DNA from: a bacterium
GTDB taxonomy: Bacteria; Desulfobacterota; DSWW01
Assembly (NCBI GenBank): GCA_028277985.1
Contig: JANQFG010000124.1
Span: forward strand, 1-54,484
Direction of reading: 5' to 3'
Length of the DNA stretch: 54,484 bases
This document shows positions 1 to 7,894 of this stretch, piece by piece; position 1 is the first letter of the stretch, and each line of letters starts with the position of its first letter. Below the pieces are notes generated by a model that saw only the letters and a list, made by a program, of their open reading frames with translations, made no database searches and was not told the DNA's origin. A program made the position numbers and the translations under genes.

Positions 1-2
1 GT

Positions 3-98
3 CGTGCGAAGGGCCTGATCGGAGGCTTGTCGGGGAGTGGCAAGGCATCCACGGCGGTCCGCAGGATAAGAGAAACCCTGTTGCGTGTCAAACGATGA
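3..98 (+). CDS. possible C-terminal end of an upstream gene (partial)
   Basis: The frame starting at base 3 is open from the window edge to a TGA at 96-98 and encodes about 31 residues rich in Gly, Ser and Arg (ending LLRVKR). It could be the tail of a gene that begins before the window. A frame this short is open by chance often enough that this is only a possibility, and no family is recognised. Confidence 0.25.
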   Translation, partial: RAKGLIGGLSGSGKASTAVRRIRETLLRVKR

Positions 99-196
99 GC
101 TGCTCGATCGTCGTGGACGGAATCGTTTGGAATAGGTATGATGATCGACGTCAGACCCATCCCATCTACGAGATTTCCGCACAAGGAGGACGTGCA

Positions 197-1426
197 ATGA
201 AGTTCTCTCTCCCCCAGCTCCTTTGGTATGAGAATACGAGCATCGAAATCGACCTTCCGGACGAATGGGAAGTCGAATACTGCCCCATGAAAGGTGCGGA
301 CCGCCCTGCCCTGACCGTCGAGGAGATGGAGAAGGCGATCGTGAATCCTATCGGCACACCTCGGCTTCGTGACCTGGCTGAGGGGAAGAAGCGGGCGGTC
401 ATCATCTTCGACGACATGACGCGGCCGACCCGTGTCGACCAGCTTGCGCCCATTCTTCTGAAGGAACTCATGGCAGGAGGTATTTCGGAAGAGGATATCG
501 TGTTCGTCTGTGCCCTGGGAACCCATGGCGCACTCACACAGAACGAGTTCCGCAAGAAGCTGGGTCAGGAGATCGTCGAGAGGTTTCGTGTCTTCAACCA
601 CAACATCTACGAAAACTGCGTAGAGGTGGGAACCACCAGCCGGGGAACCCGTCTGCTCGTCAACAGGGAAGTCGTGGAAGCGGACCTGAAGATAGGGATC
701 GGATGCGTGACTGCGCACGCCCAGGTAGGATTCTCAGGGGGAGGCAAGATCGTTCTGCCCGGCATATCTCACGTGGACAGCATCGCCCACTACCACCTGC
801 AGGTCGAGGCGATGGCCAAAGAAACGACCGGTCTGGGGAATTTCGACAACAACATCCTCCGCTTAGAGATCGAAGAGGCCGCTCGTATGACCGGCATCGA
901 CTTCCTCGTCAACGTAACAGTCAACGCACGGGGGGAAACCAGTGCGGTCTTTGCCGGGGAACTCTTCCAGGTTCACGAACAGGCTGTGGCGCTGGCCAAA
1001 AAACTCTACGCAACGCAGCCCAGACCTCAGAACAAGGATGTCGTCATCGCCAATGCCTTCGTGAAGGCGAACGAGATGGCCATATCGGTGCTCCTCGGGG
1101 TGCTCGCCCTCAAGGATCTGGCCGGAACCGTCGTCGTAATCGCCGACTCCCCGGAAGGCCAGGTCATCCATTACTTGCTGGGCCGATTCGGGAGAGACTA
1201 CGGTGGCCGCCAGTACCCGATCGGAGCCCTTCCGGAAAGCGTGAATCTCATCGTAATGGCGCCTCGAATGGACAAGACCTTTGGGGATTGGTTCTCAAAC
1301 CCTGAACGCATCACGTGGACCAAGGATTGGGCACAAACCCTTGCGCTGCTGCGCGACGAGGTAAAACCGGGGGCCCGCGTGGCTCTGGTCCCCAACGCGA
1401 CGATGCAGTATTACGCAGACTTCTAG
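197..1426 (+). CDS. LarA-family nickel-dependent lactate racemase-like enzyme
   Basis: The 409-residue protein matches the LarA (DUF2088) family, which racemises or epimerises 2-hydroxy acids using a nickel-pincer nucleotide cofactor tethered to a lysine. The N-terminal half carries DDMTRPTR. The core reads AHAQVGFSGGGK, then LPG, then AHYH. With this start the tether lysine is K184 and the metal histidine is H200, the same numbers as in the Lactobacillus plantarum enzyme; H174 and a histidine near 110 (GTHG) match the catalytic histidines. The ATG at 197 is chosen because AAGGAGG lies at 183-189; an upstream in-frame ATG at 95 has no such site. No larB, larC or larE is in the window, so the cofactor must be made elsewhere. 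LarA relatives act on several hydroxy acids, so the substrate is open. Confidence 0.85.
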   Translation: MKFSLPQLLWYENTSIEIDLPDEWEVEYCPMKGADRPALTVEEMEKAIVNPIGTPRLRDLAEGKKRAVIIFDDMTRPTRVDQLAPILLKELMAGGISEEDIVFVCALGTHGALTQNEFRKKLGQEIVERFRVFNHNIYENCVEVGTTSRGTRLLVNREVVEADLKIGIGCVTAHAQVGFSGGGKIVLPGISHVDSIAHYHLQVEAMAKETTGLGNFDNNILRLEIEEAARMTGIDFLVNVTVNARGETSAVFAGELFQVHEQAVALAKKLYATQPRPQNKDVVIANAFVKANEMAISVLLGVLALKDLAGTVVVIADSPEGQVIHYLLGRFGRDYGGRQYPIGALPESVNLIVMAPRMDKTFGDWFSNPERITWTKDWAQTLALLRDEVKPGARVALVPNATMQYYADF

Positions 1427-1787
1427 GCGTCTATTTTCTATGCAGCCGCCTACCAGCTAGACAGTCAGACGGGGAACCCGCCTGCCAGAGCACATAATTT
1501 AATGAATACAAGGTATTAGGAAAGCGATCACCCCTTCTGCGCGAATGCAGGCTCCGTTGGAATGTAAACGCACTAGACAGTTACTTCCTCCCACCTGGCC
1601 CTGAAACGCCCCATGAGACCCGTCTGAGAGGTCTCTTTCCTGAAAAATTAATCCAACAATTTCAGCTCCTTACGCCCTTCATCCTCCAGCAGAGCTTCAT
1701 GTCGGTGCGACCAGGCATGATTCTTGTCTACACTCTCGAGTTGGTAAGGATCATTTATCCTGCCCCTCTTGCCCGGAAGCCAATCCT
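1427..1787. other. intergenic region with one weak hairpin
   Basis: Nothing strongly gene-like was seen here. A weak hairpin (GAGACC at 1615-1620, GGTCTC at 1630-1635, 9-nt loop) is followed by three T residues and might end transcription of the LarA-type gene. The region is more AT-rich than its flanks. Confidence 0.3.
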
Positions 1788-1946
1788 ATGTACGCGAGTC
1801 AAATGCCCGATATCGATGCAGAATTCAACCCCCCAAGATGGAGATTCGAAGGGTGGGGGCTGGTTCGGGGGCTGTCGCTGCTTTTTTCGGCTTTCACCGT
1901 GATCATGGTCCTCTACCACATCGTATTGACCCTCTTCAGGGGCTAG
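1788..1946 (+). CDS. small single-span membrane protein, 52 aa
   Basis: An ATG at 1788 with GGAAG at 1775-1779 opens a 52-residue frame ending at TAG 1944-1946. The first 25 residues are polar (MYASQMPDIDAEF, then PPRWRFEGW). They are followed by one strongly hydrophobic helix of about 24 residues containing LSLLFSAFTVIMVLYHIVL and a short FRG tail. It sits 57 bp upstream of the HTH gene on the same strand. No family is recognised. A longer frame overlapping it in another register (from 1769) lacks these features and runs into the HTH gene. The clean membrane helix and plausible ribosome site argue for a real small protein, but this rests on sequence character alone. Confidence 0.45.
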   Translation: MYASQMPDIDAEFNPPRWRFEGWGLVRGLSLLFSAFTVIMVLYHIVLTLFRG

Positions 1947-2003
1947 GAGCGTCTGCCGGCATTCGAACCGAAAGGGACACAACTGCTCGATTGGAGACAC
2001 TAC

Positions 2004-2252
2004 ATGGCATCGAACCGCTCCGAGGCCCTCGCTGAGCTCGCTCTTCAAGACCGGCAGGACGAAGAGTCGGGCGAATACTCGCTCGGTCCGGAAGAGGTGG
2101 CCCGAATTCTGGATCGCAGCCCCAACGATGTAGCTGGGCTCGCCAGAGAGGGAAAGCTTCGTGCAAGGAGAATGGGAACTCGCTGGAAGTTCCGGCGGCA
2201 CGATGTGATCACCTATCTCACGGGCCGTTCTCAGATTGAGAAATCAATCTGA
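2004..2252 (+). CDS. excisionase-type helix-turn-helix DNA-binding protein
   Basis: The 82-residue protein carries a compact MerR/excisionase-like winged helix-turn-helix: YSLGPEEVARILDRSPNDV (about residues 27-45) followed by a basic stretch with GKLRARRMGTRWKFRRHDV and an ITYL end. This domain places a short protein on DNA, usually as a local regulator or architectural factor. GGAG at 1993-1996 supports the ATG at 2004. The last codons and stop lie inside a perfect 12-bp inverted repeat (2228-2255), which may be its own target or a hairpin that ends its message. There is no integrase nearby, so a role in phage excision is unlikely. Confidence 0.75.
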   Translation: MASNRSEALAELALQDRQDEESGEYSLGPEEVARILDRSPNDVAGLAREGKLRARRMGTRWKFRRHDVITYLTGRSQIEKSI

Positions 2253-2255
2253 GAA
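2228..2255. repeat. perfect 12-bp inverted repeat with 4-nt spacer
   Basis: TTCTCAGATTGA (2228-2239), GAAA, then TCAATCTGAGAA (2244-2255). It overlaps the stop of the HTH gene and is centred about 146 bp upstream of the predicted sigma54 start site at about 2388, a normal distance for an enhancer-binding site. It shares TCAGATTGA with the dyad at 10708-10731. As RNA it would be a stable hairpin with a GNRA-type loop, but no T-run follows, so a simple terminator is less likely. Confidence 0.7.
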
Positions 2256-2360
2256 TCCCGCCCCCACGAACCCACCTTCCAGGCACGCCCCCCTTGGCTT
2301 GATCAACGGTTTCTCCAATGAAATTGAGGGCTAATGCGTTTGGTGTCCCTCCCTTCCCCC

Positions 2361-2376
2361 TTGGCACGCCTTTTGT
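2361..2376 (+). promoter_or_regulatory. sigma54 (-24/-12) promoter candidate
   Basis: TTGGCACGCCTTTTGT matches the sigma54 consensus (TGGCACG, four bases, TTGC) except that the -12 C is T. The GG and the second block have the required 10-bp spacing. Transcription would start near 2388, 66 nt before the zinc-ribbon gene at 2454. Confidence 0.6.
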
Positions 2377-2453
2377 AAAACAAAGACTTGGAACGCATTC
2401 TCGCAAGGCGCATGGGGCATGAACAGAACGGAAAACGTGGGAGGGAGGATACC

Positions 2454-2675
2454 ATGGGACGCGCGGACATCCTGATTTGCCCGGGCTGTGACTACAAGCG
2501 ACATCTCACCGAAGCGGAATCGCGCTTCTCTTATGCTCTGGTCGTCGCCTGCTTCAAATGCGGCAGCGCCATGCAGTGCACCCAGAAGCGGAAACCGGCC
2601 GTCCAGGGGGGGAGCCAGACCTTTCCGGACTCTTCAACCCGGATGGAGGCTAAGGAAGACTGGGCGGTTACGTAG
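2454..2675 (+). CDS. small zinc-ribbon protein
   Basis: The 73-residue protein has a CPGC pair near residue 9 and a CFKC pair near residue 34, a spacing typical of a small zinc ribbon, followed by a polar tail that is probably disordered. The ATG at 2454 is chosen because GGGAGG precedes it by the right distance; an earlier in-frame start at 2388 would lie at the predicted transcription start. The gene is apparently driven by its own sigma54 promoter (2361-2376) and converges on the aryl-CoA reductase-like operon, whose last stop is only 3 bp away. Zinc ribbons of this size bind nucleic acid or protein; the partner cannot be told from sequence. Confidence 0.65.
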   Translation: MGRADILICPGCDYKRHLTEAESRFSYALVVACFKCGSAMQCTQKRKPAVQGGSQTFPDSSTRMEAKEDWAVT

Positions 2676-2678
2676 CCC

Positions 2679-3476
2679 TCACCCTTCGCTTCTCTTGGCG
2701 GCAGTATGTCTTTCCCTGGCCACCAGGGCGGCTCCCAGGGCACCCAAAGCCTGAGGGTCGAAATTCAGGTCGGCGAAAGGAACACCCAGCTCTCGTCCGG
2801 TGTACTCCGCCACTCCCGCGTTCTTGGCCACTCCGCCCACAAAGGCGACCTCCTGCTCGAGCCGCAGGCTCCTCACGAGCGAAGCGACCCGTGTAGCGAC
2901 GGACCGGCAGAGACCTGCCACGATATCGGCCCTCTTCCGTCCATTGTTCACATGCGTGATCAGCTCACTCTCAGCAAAGACGCCGCATTGGCTCGTAATC
3001 AAGACCGGGTCGGTTGACTCGAAACAGAGCTGGCTCGCACCATCCAGGGAGAGGTCGAGGGCCTTCGCCATGACCTCGATGAATTTCCCCGTGCCGGATG
3101 CGCACTTCTCGTTCGAGACCGTGTCGAGGACCTTTCCATCCGGCTCGATGTTGAAGGCCCGGATCTTCTGCCCTCCTGCATCGATGACCGTGCTAACGCC
3201 CGGATGGACCCACCGGACGCCCCTGCTCAGGCTCAGCACTTCGGGTACGTGGCCGGTAGCAAAGGGAGCAACCTTCCGCCCAAACCCACACGCCATACAA
3301 CCGTCCAGGCTCTCCAGGGTAAGACCCGTCTTTGCGAGTGCCTTTTCCATCACTTCCGTCGCTGCCTGTCTCGGAAGCATCTTGTACGGCATCACTCCCT
3401 GCACCAGGATTTGATCTTCGTCCAGGATCACGACTTTCGCGGCGATCGCTCCTACATCGCACCCGGCAAACAGCAA
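2679..3476 (-). CDS. ATPase activator subunit, BcrD/BzdQ/HgdC type (copy 2)
   Basis: The 265-residue protein belongs to the BadF/BadG/BcrA/BcrD/HgdC family. These actin-fold ATPases carry a [4Fe-4S] cluster and drive low-potential electrons into benzoyl-CoA reductase or 2-hydroxyacyl-CoA dehydratase. The N-terminus has the phosphate-binding GCDVGAIAAK; NEKCASGTGKF places one cluster cysteine at C125 and QCGVFAESE the other at C164; FVGGVAKN is the second nucleotide motif. It appears to start with TTG, supported by AGGAG eight bases upstream. It is the last gene of the operon, 52 bp after a second, different activator. Having two activators suggests a heterodimer, as in benzoyl-CoA reductases, rather than the homodimer of the dehydratases. 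Confidence 0.88.
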   Translation of the reverse strand: MLFAGCDVGAIAAKVVILDEDQILVQGVMPYKMLPRQAATEVMEKALAKTGLTLESLDGCMACGFGRKVAPFATGHVPEVLSLSRGVRWVHPGVSTVIDAGGQKIRAFNIEPDGKVLDTVSNEKCASGTGKFIEVMAKALDLSLDGASQLCFESTDPVLITSQCGVFAESELITHVNNGRKRADIVAGLCRSVATRVASLVRSLRLEQEVAFVGGVAKNAGVAEYTGRELGVPFADLNFDPQALGALGAALVARERHTAAKRSEG

Positions 3477-3528
3477 GGGCTCACTCCTTTCTGGTCAGAC
3501 ACGGTTCCCGCATTCCGGCAGGACGCGA

Positions 3529-4320
3529 CTAGGTGGCCTTCCGCACGGCAACTCTCTCGGCAGCGTACAGCGCAGCTCCCAGGGCCCCGATGATCTGGGG
3601 ATCTTCGGGAAACCGGACGAACTCGACCTTCAACAGTGCCTCCAGGTTCTTCACCACACCCACATTCTTGGAAACCCCGCCCGTGACTCCGACCTCCTTC
3701 TCCACCCCAACCCTTCCCACGAGACCCTTCACACGCCGGGCCATCGATTCGTTGATTCCGGCCGCTATATCCGCAAAGCTTCGCTCTTCGCACAGGAACC
3801 GGGCAATCTCCATCTCCGCGAAGATGCTGCATTGGTTGGTGATCTCCACGGCCACTTCCGCCTCCCCGGCAAGAGGCCCGAGTTCGGAAACGTCGACGCC
3901 GAGGCTTTCCGACATCAACTCCAGGGATCTTCCGGTCCCGGCGGCACATTTGTCGTTCATCACGAAGTCGACGAGACACCCCTCTTCATCCACGCGTATC
4001 GCCTTGCAGTCCTGCCCGCCCACATCGATCACCGTGCGGATGGAAGGCATCAGCCAATGCGCCCCATTTCCGTGACAGGAGATCTCGCTCACATTGTCGT
4101 CTGCAAAAGGAATCGTCTCGCGTCCGTAGCCGGTGCTGACGCAGAAGTCGATCTCATCGAAGGAAATGCCGAGCCTTTCGAGGAGCCTGTCCATCACGGC
4201 CCGGGCCGAGCGTTCCGCCTTCGGCAGCACACGGATCACCTCGGACCCGAGCAGCGTTCCGTTGTTCATGATGACGGCCTTTGCGGTCAGGGACCCAACA
4301 TCACAACCTGCAACGATCAT
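3529..4320 (-). CDS. ATPase activator subunit, BcrA/BzdP/HgdC type (copy 1)
   Basis: This 263-residue activator has the same fold and motifs as its neighbour: GCDVGSLTAK at the N-terminus, NDKCAAGTGRS with C125, NQCSIFAEME with C164, and VTGGVSKN. Starting at the ATG at 4320 (GGAG 5 nt upstream) puts both cluster cysteines at exactly the same positions as in the other activator, which favours it over the GTG at 4341. The two proteins are clearly different in sequence, consistent with two subunits of one heterodimeric electron activator. The gene lies about 30 bp after the larger catalytic-type subunit and is co-oriented with all four genes. Confidence 0.88.
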   Translation of the reverse strand: MIVAGCDVGSLTAKAVIMNNGTLLGSEVIRVLPKAERSARAVMDRLLERLGISFDEIDFCVSTGYGRETIPFADDNVSEISCHGNGAHWLMPSIRTVIDVGGQDCKAIRVDEEGCLVDFVMNDKCAAGTGRSLELMSESLGVDVSELGPLAGEAEVAVEITNQCSIFAEMEIARFLCEERSFADIAAGINESMARRVKGLVGRVGVEKEVGVTGGVSKNVGVVKNLEALLKVEFVRFPEDPQIIGALGAALYAAERVAVRKAT

Positions 4321-4350
4321 CTCGTCTCCGTTGTCGCTCACAAGACCGAA

Positions 4351-5715
4351 TCATCCGAGGGTGGAAAAGAACTCCTCGAGCTGGTCCTTGATGGTAGCCA
4401 TGGACGAGATCCGACCGTCCCAACCGTCACCCTCCAACCTTAGGATCGGAAGGCCCAGTTCCCTCTTGACCACATCGCTCACGAGCTTGAAAGCTCCCCA
4501 TGCCTGCTTGCAGGCAAGGTGCCCGGAAAAGATGCAGCAGTCAGCGTTGTAGGTCTTGGCGTAGAAGAGCGTGTCGTCCAGCCAGTTCGTCGGCATGTCC
4601 CACTTGCCTTTCAACTGGCGGGTCATCGGCATGTTCATCATCTCCTCGGCCAGCCCCCGGAGCATGCTGTCCACGCTCGAGGTGTCGATGACCGGGTTGA
4701 AGTCGAAACACCCGATGATGTCCAGAAGAAAGGTCACGCCCATCTCTTCCTGGAGCCATCTGTAAATGGTCGGATCGAAATAGAAGGACGTGTACATGAA
4801 GAAGGCACGAATCCTCTCCTCCGGCGCAACGCCGGCGCCCCGTTTCAGTCTGTCCTTGCACACATCGAGGGCGATCCGATAGAAATCGACCGCCTCGGGC
4901 GTGCCGATCATGAAGTATTTCATCCCCACGTGGAGCTGGTTGTAGTAATTGGGAACCGGGTTCGGGAAGTTTCGCTTCAGATCGTTGATCTCGAAAAAGA
5001 GCTCGGACGCCTGATTCGAGTATTCCACCACTTCGCGAAGCCGATCCGGGTCGAGCTTGTTTCCGCTCATCTCCTCGAGATTCCCTACGATCTTCTTGAA
5101 TCCGTCCGCGTAGTAATCGAGGGCTCGCTCGTCCGAGTAGAATGGGATGTCGAGGTACAGGGCAGGAATGTCGAACTTCTCGGACAGATACTCCATCGCC
5201 TTGGCGTTCGGGTCACAGGCGCCAAGGGCACCGTCTATGATCAGGTCAGGTTTTTCCACCTGACCCGCCTCAAGAAGGCCGATGACCCCTTTGTGTGTGG
5301 AGCACATCGTTTCGGGGAGTCCTCTTTCCACCGCCAGGTCCATGTACTCGGTGGCACCTTCCTCCAGGCCCTGCGCCATCGTGGTCAGAACCTCCACGCA
5401 GACCGGCACCATGTCCATGGCATAGAGAATCTCGGGCCCGAAATTGAAAGGTACATATGCAATCTTCTTCCCCTCTTCACGGGCGGCCCGCAGTTTGTTG
5501 AAATAGACGCCCAGACCCTTGTTGAACTCAAGAGACATCTTCCGCGTGTCCGGATCCCCGGTTCCCGCCTTGAAGCTGTTCTGGAGAAACTCGGGCAATG
5601 TCTCCACAAAGGCCTGAACCTCGGGCAATTCCACGTCCACGTCTTCGGGCAGGCTCGAGCTCAACTCGAAAAGGTCGACGATCCTGTCGATAGCGTTCTT
5701 TCCTTGATCGCTCAT
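4351..5715 (-). CDS. benzoyl-CoA reductase / 2-hydroxyacyl-CoA dehydratase-type large subunit (BzdO/BcrB-like)
   Basis: The 454-residue protein has the fold signature of the HgdB/BcrB/BcrC family. It has an N-terminal YVPFNFGPEILYAMDMVP segment, then candidate cluster cysteines in METMCSTHKG-like and GACDPN contexts, then CIFSGHLACKQAWG and a C-terminal LEGDGWDGR typical of the family. Members bind the acyl-CoA and an Fe-S cluster that receives electrons from the ATPase partner. The usual first cysteine of the N-terminal motif is replaced here, so cluster ligation may be asymmetric between the two subunits. The second of two adjacent ATG codons (5715) is preferred because GGAGG lies 5 nt before it; it overlaps the upstream stop as TGATG, suggesting translational coupling. 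Its length is close to that remembered for BzdO/BcrB. Confidence 0.82.
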   Translation of the reverse strand: MSDQGKNAIDRIVDLFELSSSLPEDVDVELPEVQAFVETLPEFLQNSFKAGTGDPDTRKMSLEFNKGLGVYFNKLRAAREEGKKIAYVPFNFGPEILYAMDMVPVCVEVLTTMAQGLEEGATEYMDLAVERGLPETMCSTHKGVIGLLEAGQVEKPDLIIDGALGACDPNAKAMEYLSEKFDIPALYLDIPFYSDERALDYYADGFKKIVGNLEEMSGNKLDPDRLREVVEYSNQASELFFEINDLKRNFPNPVPNYYNQLHVGMKYFMIGTPEAVDFYRIALDVCKDRLKRGAGVAPEERIRAFFMYTSFYFDPTIYRWLQEEMGVTFLLDIIGCFDFNPVIDTSSVDSMLRGLAEEMMNMPMTRQLKGKWDMPTNWLDDTLFYAKTYNADCCIFSGHLACKQAWGAFKLVSDVVKRELGLPILRLEGDGWDGRISSMATIKDQLEEFFSTLG

Positions 5716-6845
5716 CATACCCTCCGAATCCTTTCGAGAAAGGCTTGCACACGGGTTCGAACTCTACCGGCGTCCGCCAGCGGCCCATACTGCCTCTCCA
5801 ATTCCAGGGCCGGGATGTTCTCCTTCTCCAGATCCCTTTTCAAAAGGGCATTGTCGGTTCCGTGGAGGTCGCAGAACTTGATCTGCTCTAGAATCACGCC
5901 GTCGACCCGCGCACGTTCGGCCTGCTCCTTCAGAAAGGCGAGCCGCTCACCATAGTGGCCGTACATACGTGGGCAGGGGACGTGGTGAAAGTACCTGTCG
6001 ACAAGGGCCTCCAAGGGATCTTCCCCCTCGTCGGTGAGATCCCAGTAACTCCTGCTCCCGATGCACAGCGTATCCGCCACAACGACGGCACCCAGATCCT
6101 CGACGTTCTCGACCAGATCCGCATCATCCATGATGCTTCCGGCCACCAGGAGACGGACCTTTCCGTCCCCTCCCCCGCCGGTATCGGCCGCATCCTCGAT
6201 CAGGCCGCCCAGAAGTTGATTGAATCGGTCCCTCGGCATGCGGGTTGCCGCCGACAGAATCTTCACCATCTGTGCTCCGGTGAGCGGTGGACTGTCGCCG
6301 GCCTGCAGTTCATACAGACGACGGACGAGCCTTCGGGATTCGTTGTAGATCGCTACGGCTTCGGCGAGCCTCTCGGTCGATATCTGAACACCGAAGTGGT
6401 TCTCCACCGATTGTTTGAAGGCGAGCACCTCGTCCCGATACCAGACCGCGGCCTCTTCGGTCAGTACGTGGGGGACCGGGAGGACGTACATGAAAGGGCG
6501 GGTCTTCTCGTGGGCTTCCCAGTTCTCGAAGGCACGTCGAATATGATCGCACCCGTTCACAAAGACAGCGCCCGAAAGAAAATCGAACCGACCGCCCAGC
6601 GCATTCTCAAGGCAGCACCTCGCAAAGGAGCAATTCACCCTCGCGAGGTAGGTATCCGCCAGCGAGGTGTCCTCACATCCTTGCCCGGTGATCCGGTACG
6701 GGAGGATGTCCGCCGCATACAGGATCTCCTCGGGCAGATAGGAACAGACATAGCCGACGATCTTCTTACCCTCCCCGGTCCACTCGGCAACGTACTCGTT
6801 TTCCAGAACGCTCACGACCTTGTTCACTTGATCCATGGGCTTCAT
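5715..6845 (-). CDS. benzoyl-CoA reductase / 2-hydroxyacyl-CoA dehydratase-type small subunit (BzdN/BcrC-like)
   Basis: The 376-residue first gene of the operon has the canonical N-terminal motif (GYVCSYLPEEILYAADILP), an NCSFARCC cluster region, VNGCDHIRR, ADTLCIGSR and IKFCDLHG, the cysteine positions that hold the Fe-S cluster in HgdB/BcrC-type subunits. The ATG at 6845 is chosen because GGAGG ends 7 nt before it; longer in-frame readings toward 7049 have no ribosome site. With the next three genes it makes a complete four-subunit set of the Bzd (Azoarcus) type in size and order of parts. An aryl-CoA or related cyclic acyl-CoA is the likely substrate. A 2-hydroxyacyl-CoA dehydratase remains the alternative. 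Confidence 0.82.
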   Translation of the reverse strand: MKPMDQVNKVVSVLENEYVAEWTGEGKKIVGYVCSYLPEEILYAADILPYRITGQGCEDTSLADTYLARVNCSFARCCLENALGGRFDFLSGAVFVNGCDHIRRAFENWEAHEKTRPFMYVLPVPHVLTEEAAVWYRDEVLAFKQSVENHFGVQISTERLAEAVAIYNESRRLVRRLYELQAGDSPPLTGAQMVKILSAATRMPRDRFNQLLGGLIEDAADTGGGGDGKVRLLVAGSIMDDADLVENVEDLGAVVVADTLCIGSRSYWDLTDEGEDPLEALVDRYFHHVPCPRMYGHYGERLAFLKEQAERARVDGVILEQIKFCDLHGTDNALLKRDLEKENIPALELERQYGPLADAGRVRTRVQAFLERIRRV

Positions 6846-6967
6846 AGGCATACCTCCCGCAGGTAGAGTGCCTGGTGCCGGCGCCTCGCCCCGCCAGTCT
6901 TTCCCCCGGGCAAGGCATTCGTATCGAAGGTCTCTTCTGCCGTCCTCTGCCGTCGAGCGGCGGGGCC

Positions 6968-6997
6968 AGTATTCCGCCTTTCGCCGCAGTGTGTCAA
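6968..6997 (-). promoter_or_regulatory. sigma70-type promoter candidate for the aryl-CoA reductase-like operon
   Basis: On the minus strand TTGACA (6997-6992) and AATACT (6973-6968) are separated by 18 bp. Transcription would start near 6960, about 115 nt before the first gene. The intergenic region (6846-7118) is shared with the divergent DUF1847 gene. Confidence 0.4.
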
Positions 6998-7118
6998 TAT
7001 CCAATACCATACCTGGCAAGTCGGGTACAACCTTGCTCAGGCTGGTCAATTCCCAGTGCGACGTATAGAATCATCTGGACACGAATCATCGAGCAAGAAT
7101 CCTTCGGAGGGACCATTC

Positions 7119-7811
7119 ATGGGAGAATCAAAGGATCCGGCATGTGCGGTATGCGGCGTCAACATTCTCGAGAAGTCCTGCTTCTTCGAGTCAGGCAAGG
7201 GGCCTGCTTCTTGTCCGACCCTGGGTTATGAGGCCCTGGTCGAAGAGGCAAGGAAGGAATACGAAAAACCTCAAGTGCGCGAGTTTGCCCGACTCGCATC
7301 GGTCCAGGAGGGGGAATGCTATCTCGATCGTGACCGGCAACCCTTCACGATCCATTGCAGCAAGACGAGAATACAGGAGATCTGTGAATTCGCGCAGAAG
7401 CTCGATGTGAAGAGGCTCGGGCTTGCCTTCTGCATGGGCCTTTCACAGGAGGCGAGGATTGCACACGAGATCTTCTCAGCCCAGGGATTCACCGTGGCCA
7501 GCGTGCTCTGCAAGGCAGGCAGGTTTCCGAAGGAAGAGGGCCTCGGCGTGAAGGACGAGGAGAAGATCATGATCGGCACCGCGGAAGCGGCCTGCAACCC
7601 GATCGTCCAGGCCAAGGTTCTGAACCGTATCGGGACCGACCTGAATGTCCTGCTCGGGCTGTGTGTGGGGCACGACTCGCTCTTCTTCAAGTATGCAGAC
7701 GCCTACACCACGGTCCTCGCAGTCAAGGACAGGGTGACAGGACACAATCCGCTGGCCGCGCTCTACACGTCTCACATGTACCACATGTATCTCAAGAACC
7801 CGGGCTTCTGA
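7119..7811 (+). CDS. DUF1847 family cysteine-rich protein
   Basis: The 230-residue protein fits the DUF1847 family: an N-terminal CAVCG and two further cysteines (a likely metal site), then a domain with LGLAFCMGLSQEA, VLCKAG, EAACNPIVQA and GLCVGHDSLFFKY, ending in a conserved HNPLAALYTSHMYH-like segment. Members are found in anaerobes and are thought to bind metal or a redox cofactor; the function is not established. GGAGG at 7106-7110 supports the ATG at 7119. It is divergent from the aryl-CoA reductase-like operon and 83 bp upstream of the selenoprotein gene, so the two may be co-transcribed. Confidence 0.75.
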   Translation: MGESKDPACAVCGVNILEKSCFFESGKGPASCPTLGYEALVEEARKEYEKPQVREFARLASVQEGECYLDRDRQPFTIHCSKTRIQEICEFAQKLDVKRLGLAFCMGLSQEARIAHEIFSAQGFTVASVLCKAGRFPKEEGLGVKDEEKIMIGTAEAACNPIVQAKVLNRIGTDLNVLLGLCVGHDSLFFKYADAYTTVLAVKDRVTGHNPLAALYTSHMYHMYLKNPGF

Positions 7812-7894
7812 TGTGGGATCCAGTCCCGAATTCGATTTGATTCGGCTCCGTCGCCCCCCCCGTTAACGAAGCTTCTTGAAAAGGGAGGTTCTCC

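Noticed and set aside
1769..2035. Plus-strand frame overlapping the 52-aa membrane protein and the HTH start
   Set aside because: It overlaps the HTH gene in another register, is arginine-rich without domains, and lacks a good ribosome site.
2281..2300. Second sigma54 promoter beginning AGGCACG
   Set aside because: The distance between the GG element and the following TTGG does not fit the required spacing.
4519..5955. 478-codon plus-strand frame opposite the aryl-CoA reductase-like subunit
   Set aside because: Antisense shadow of the BzdO-like gene.
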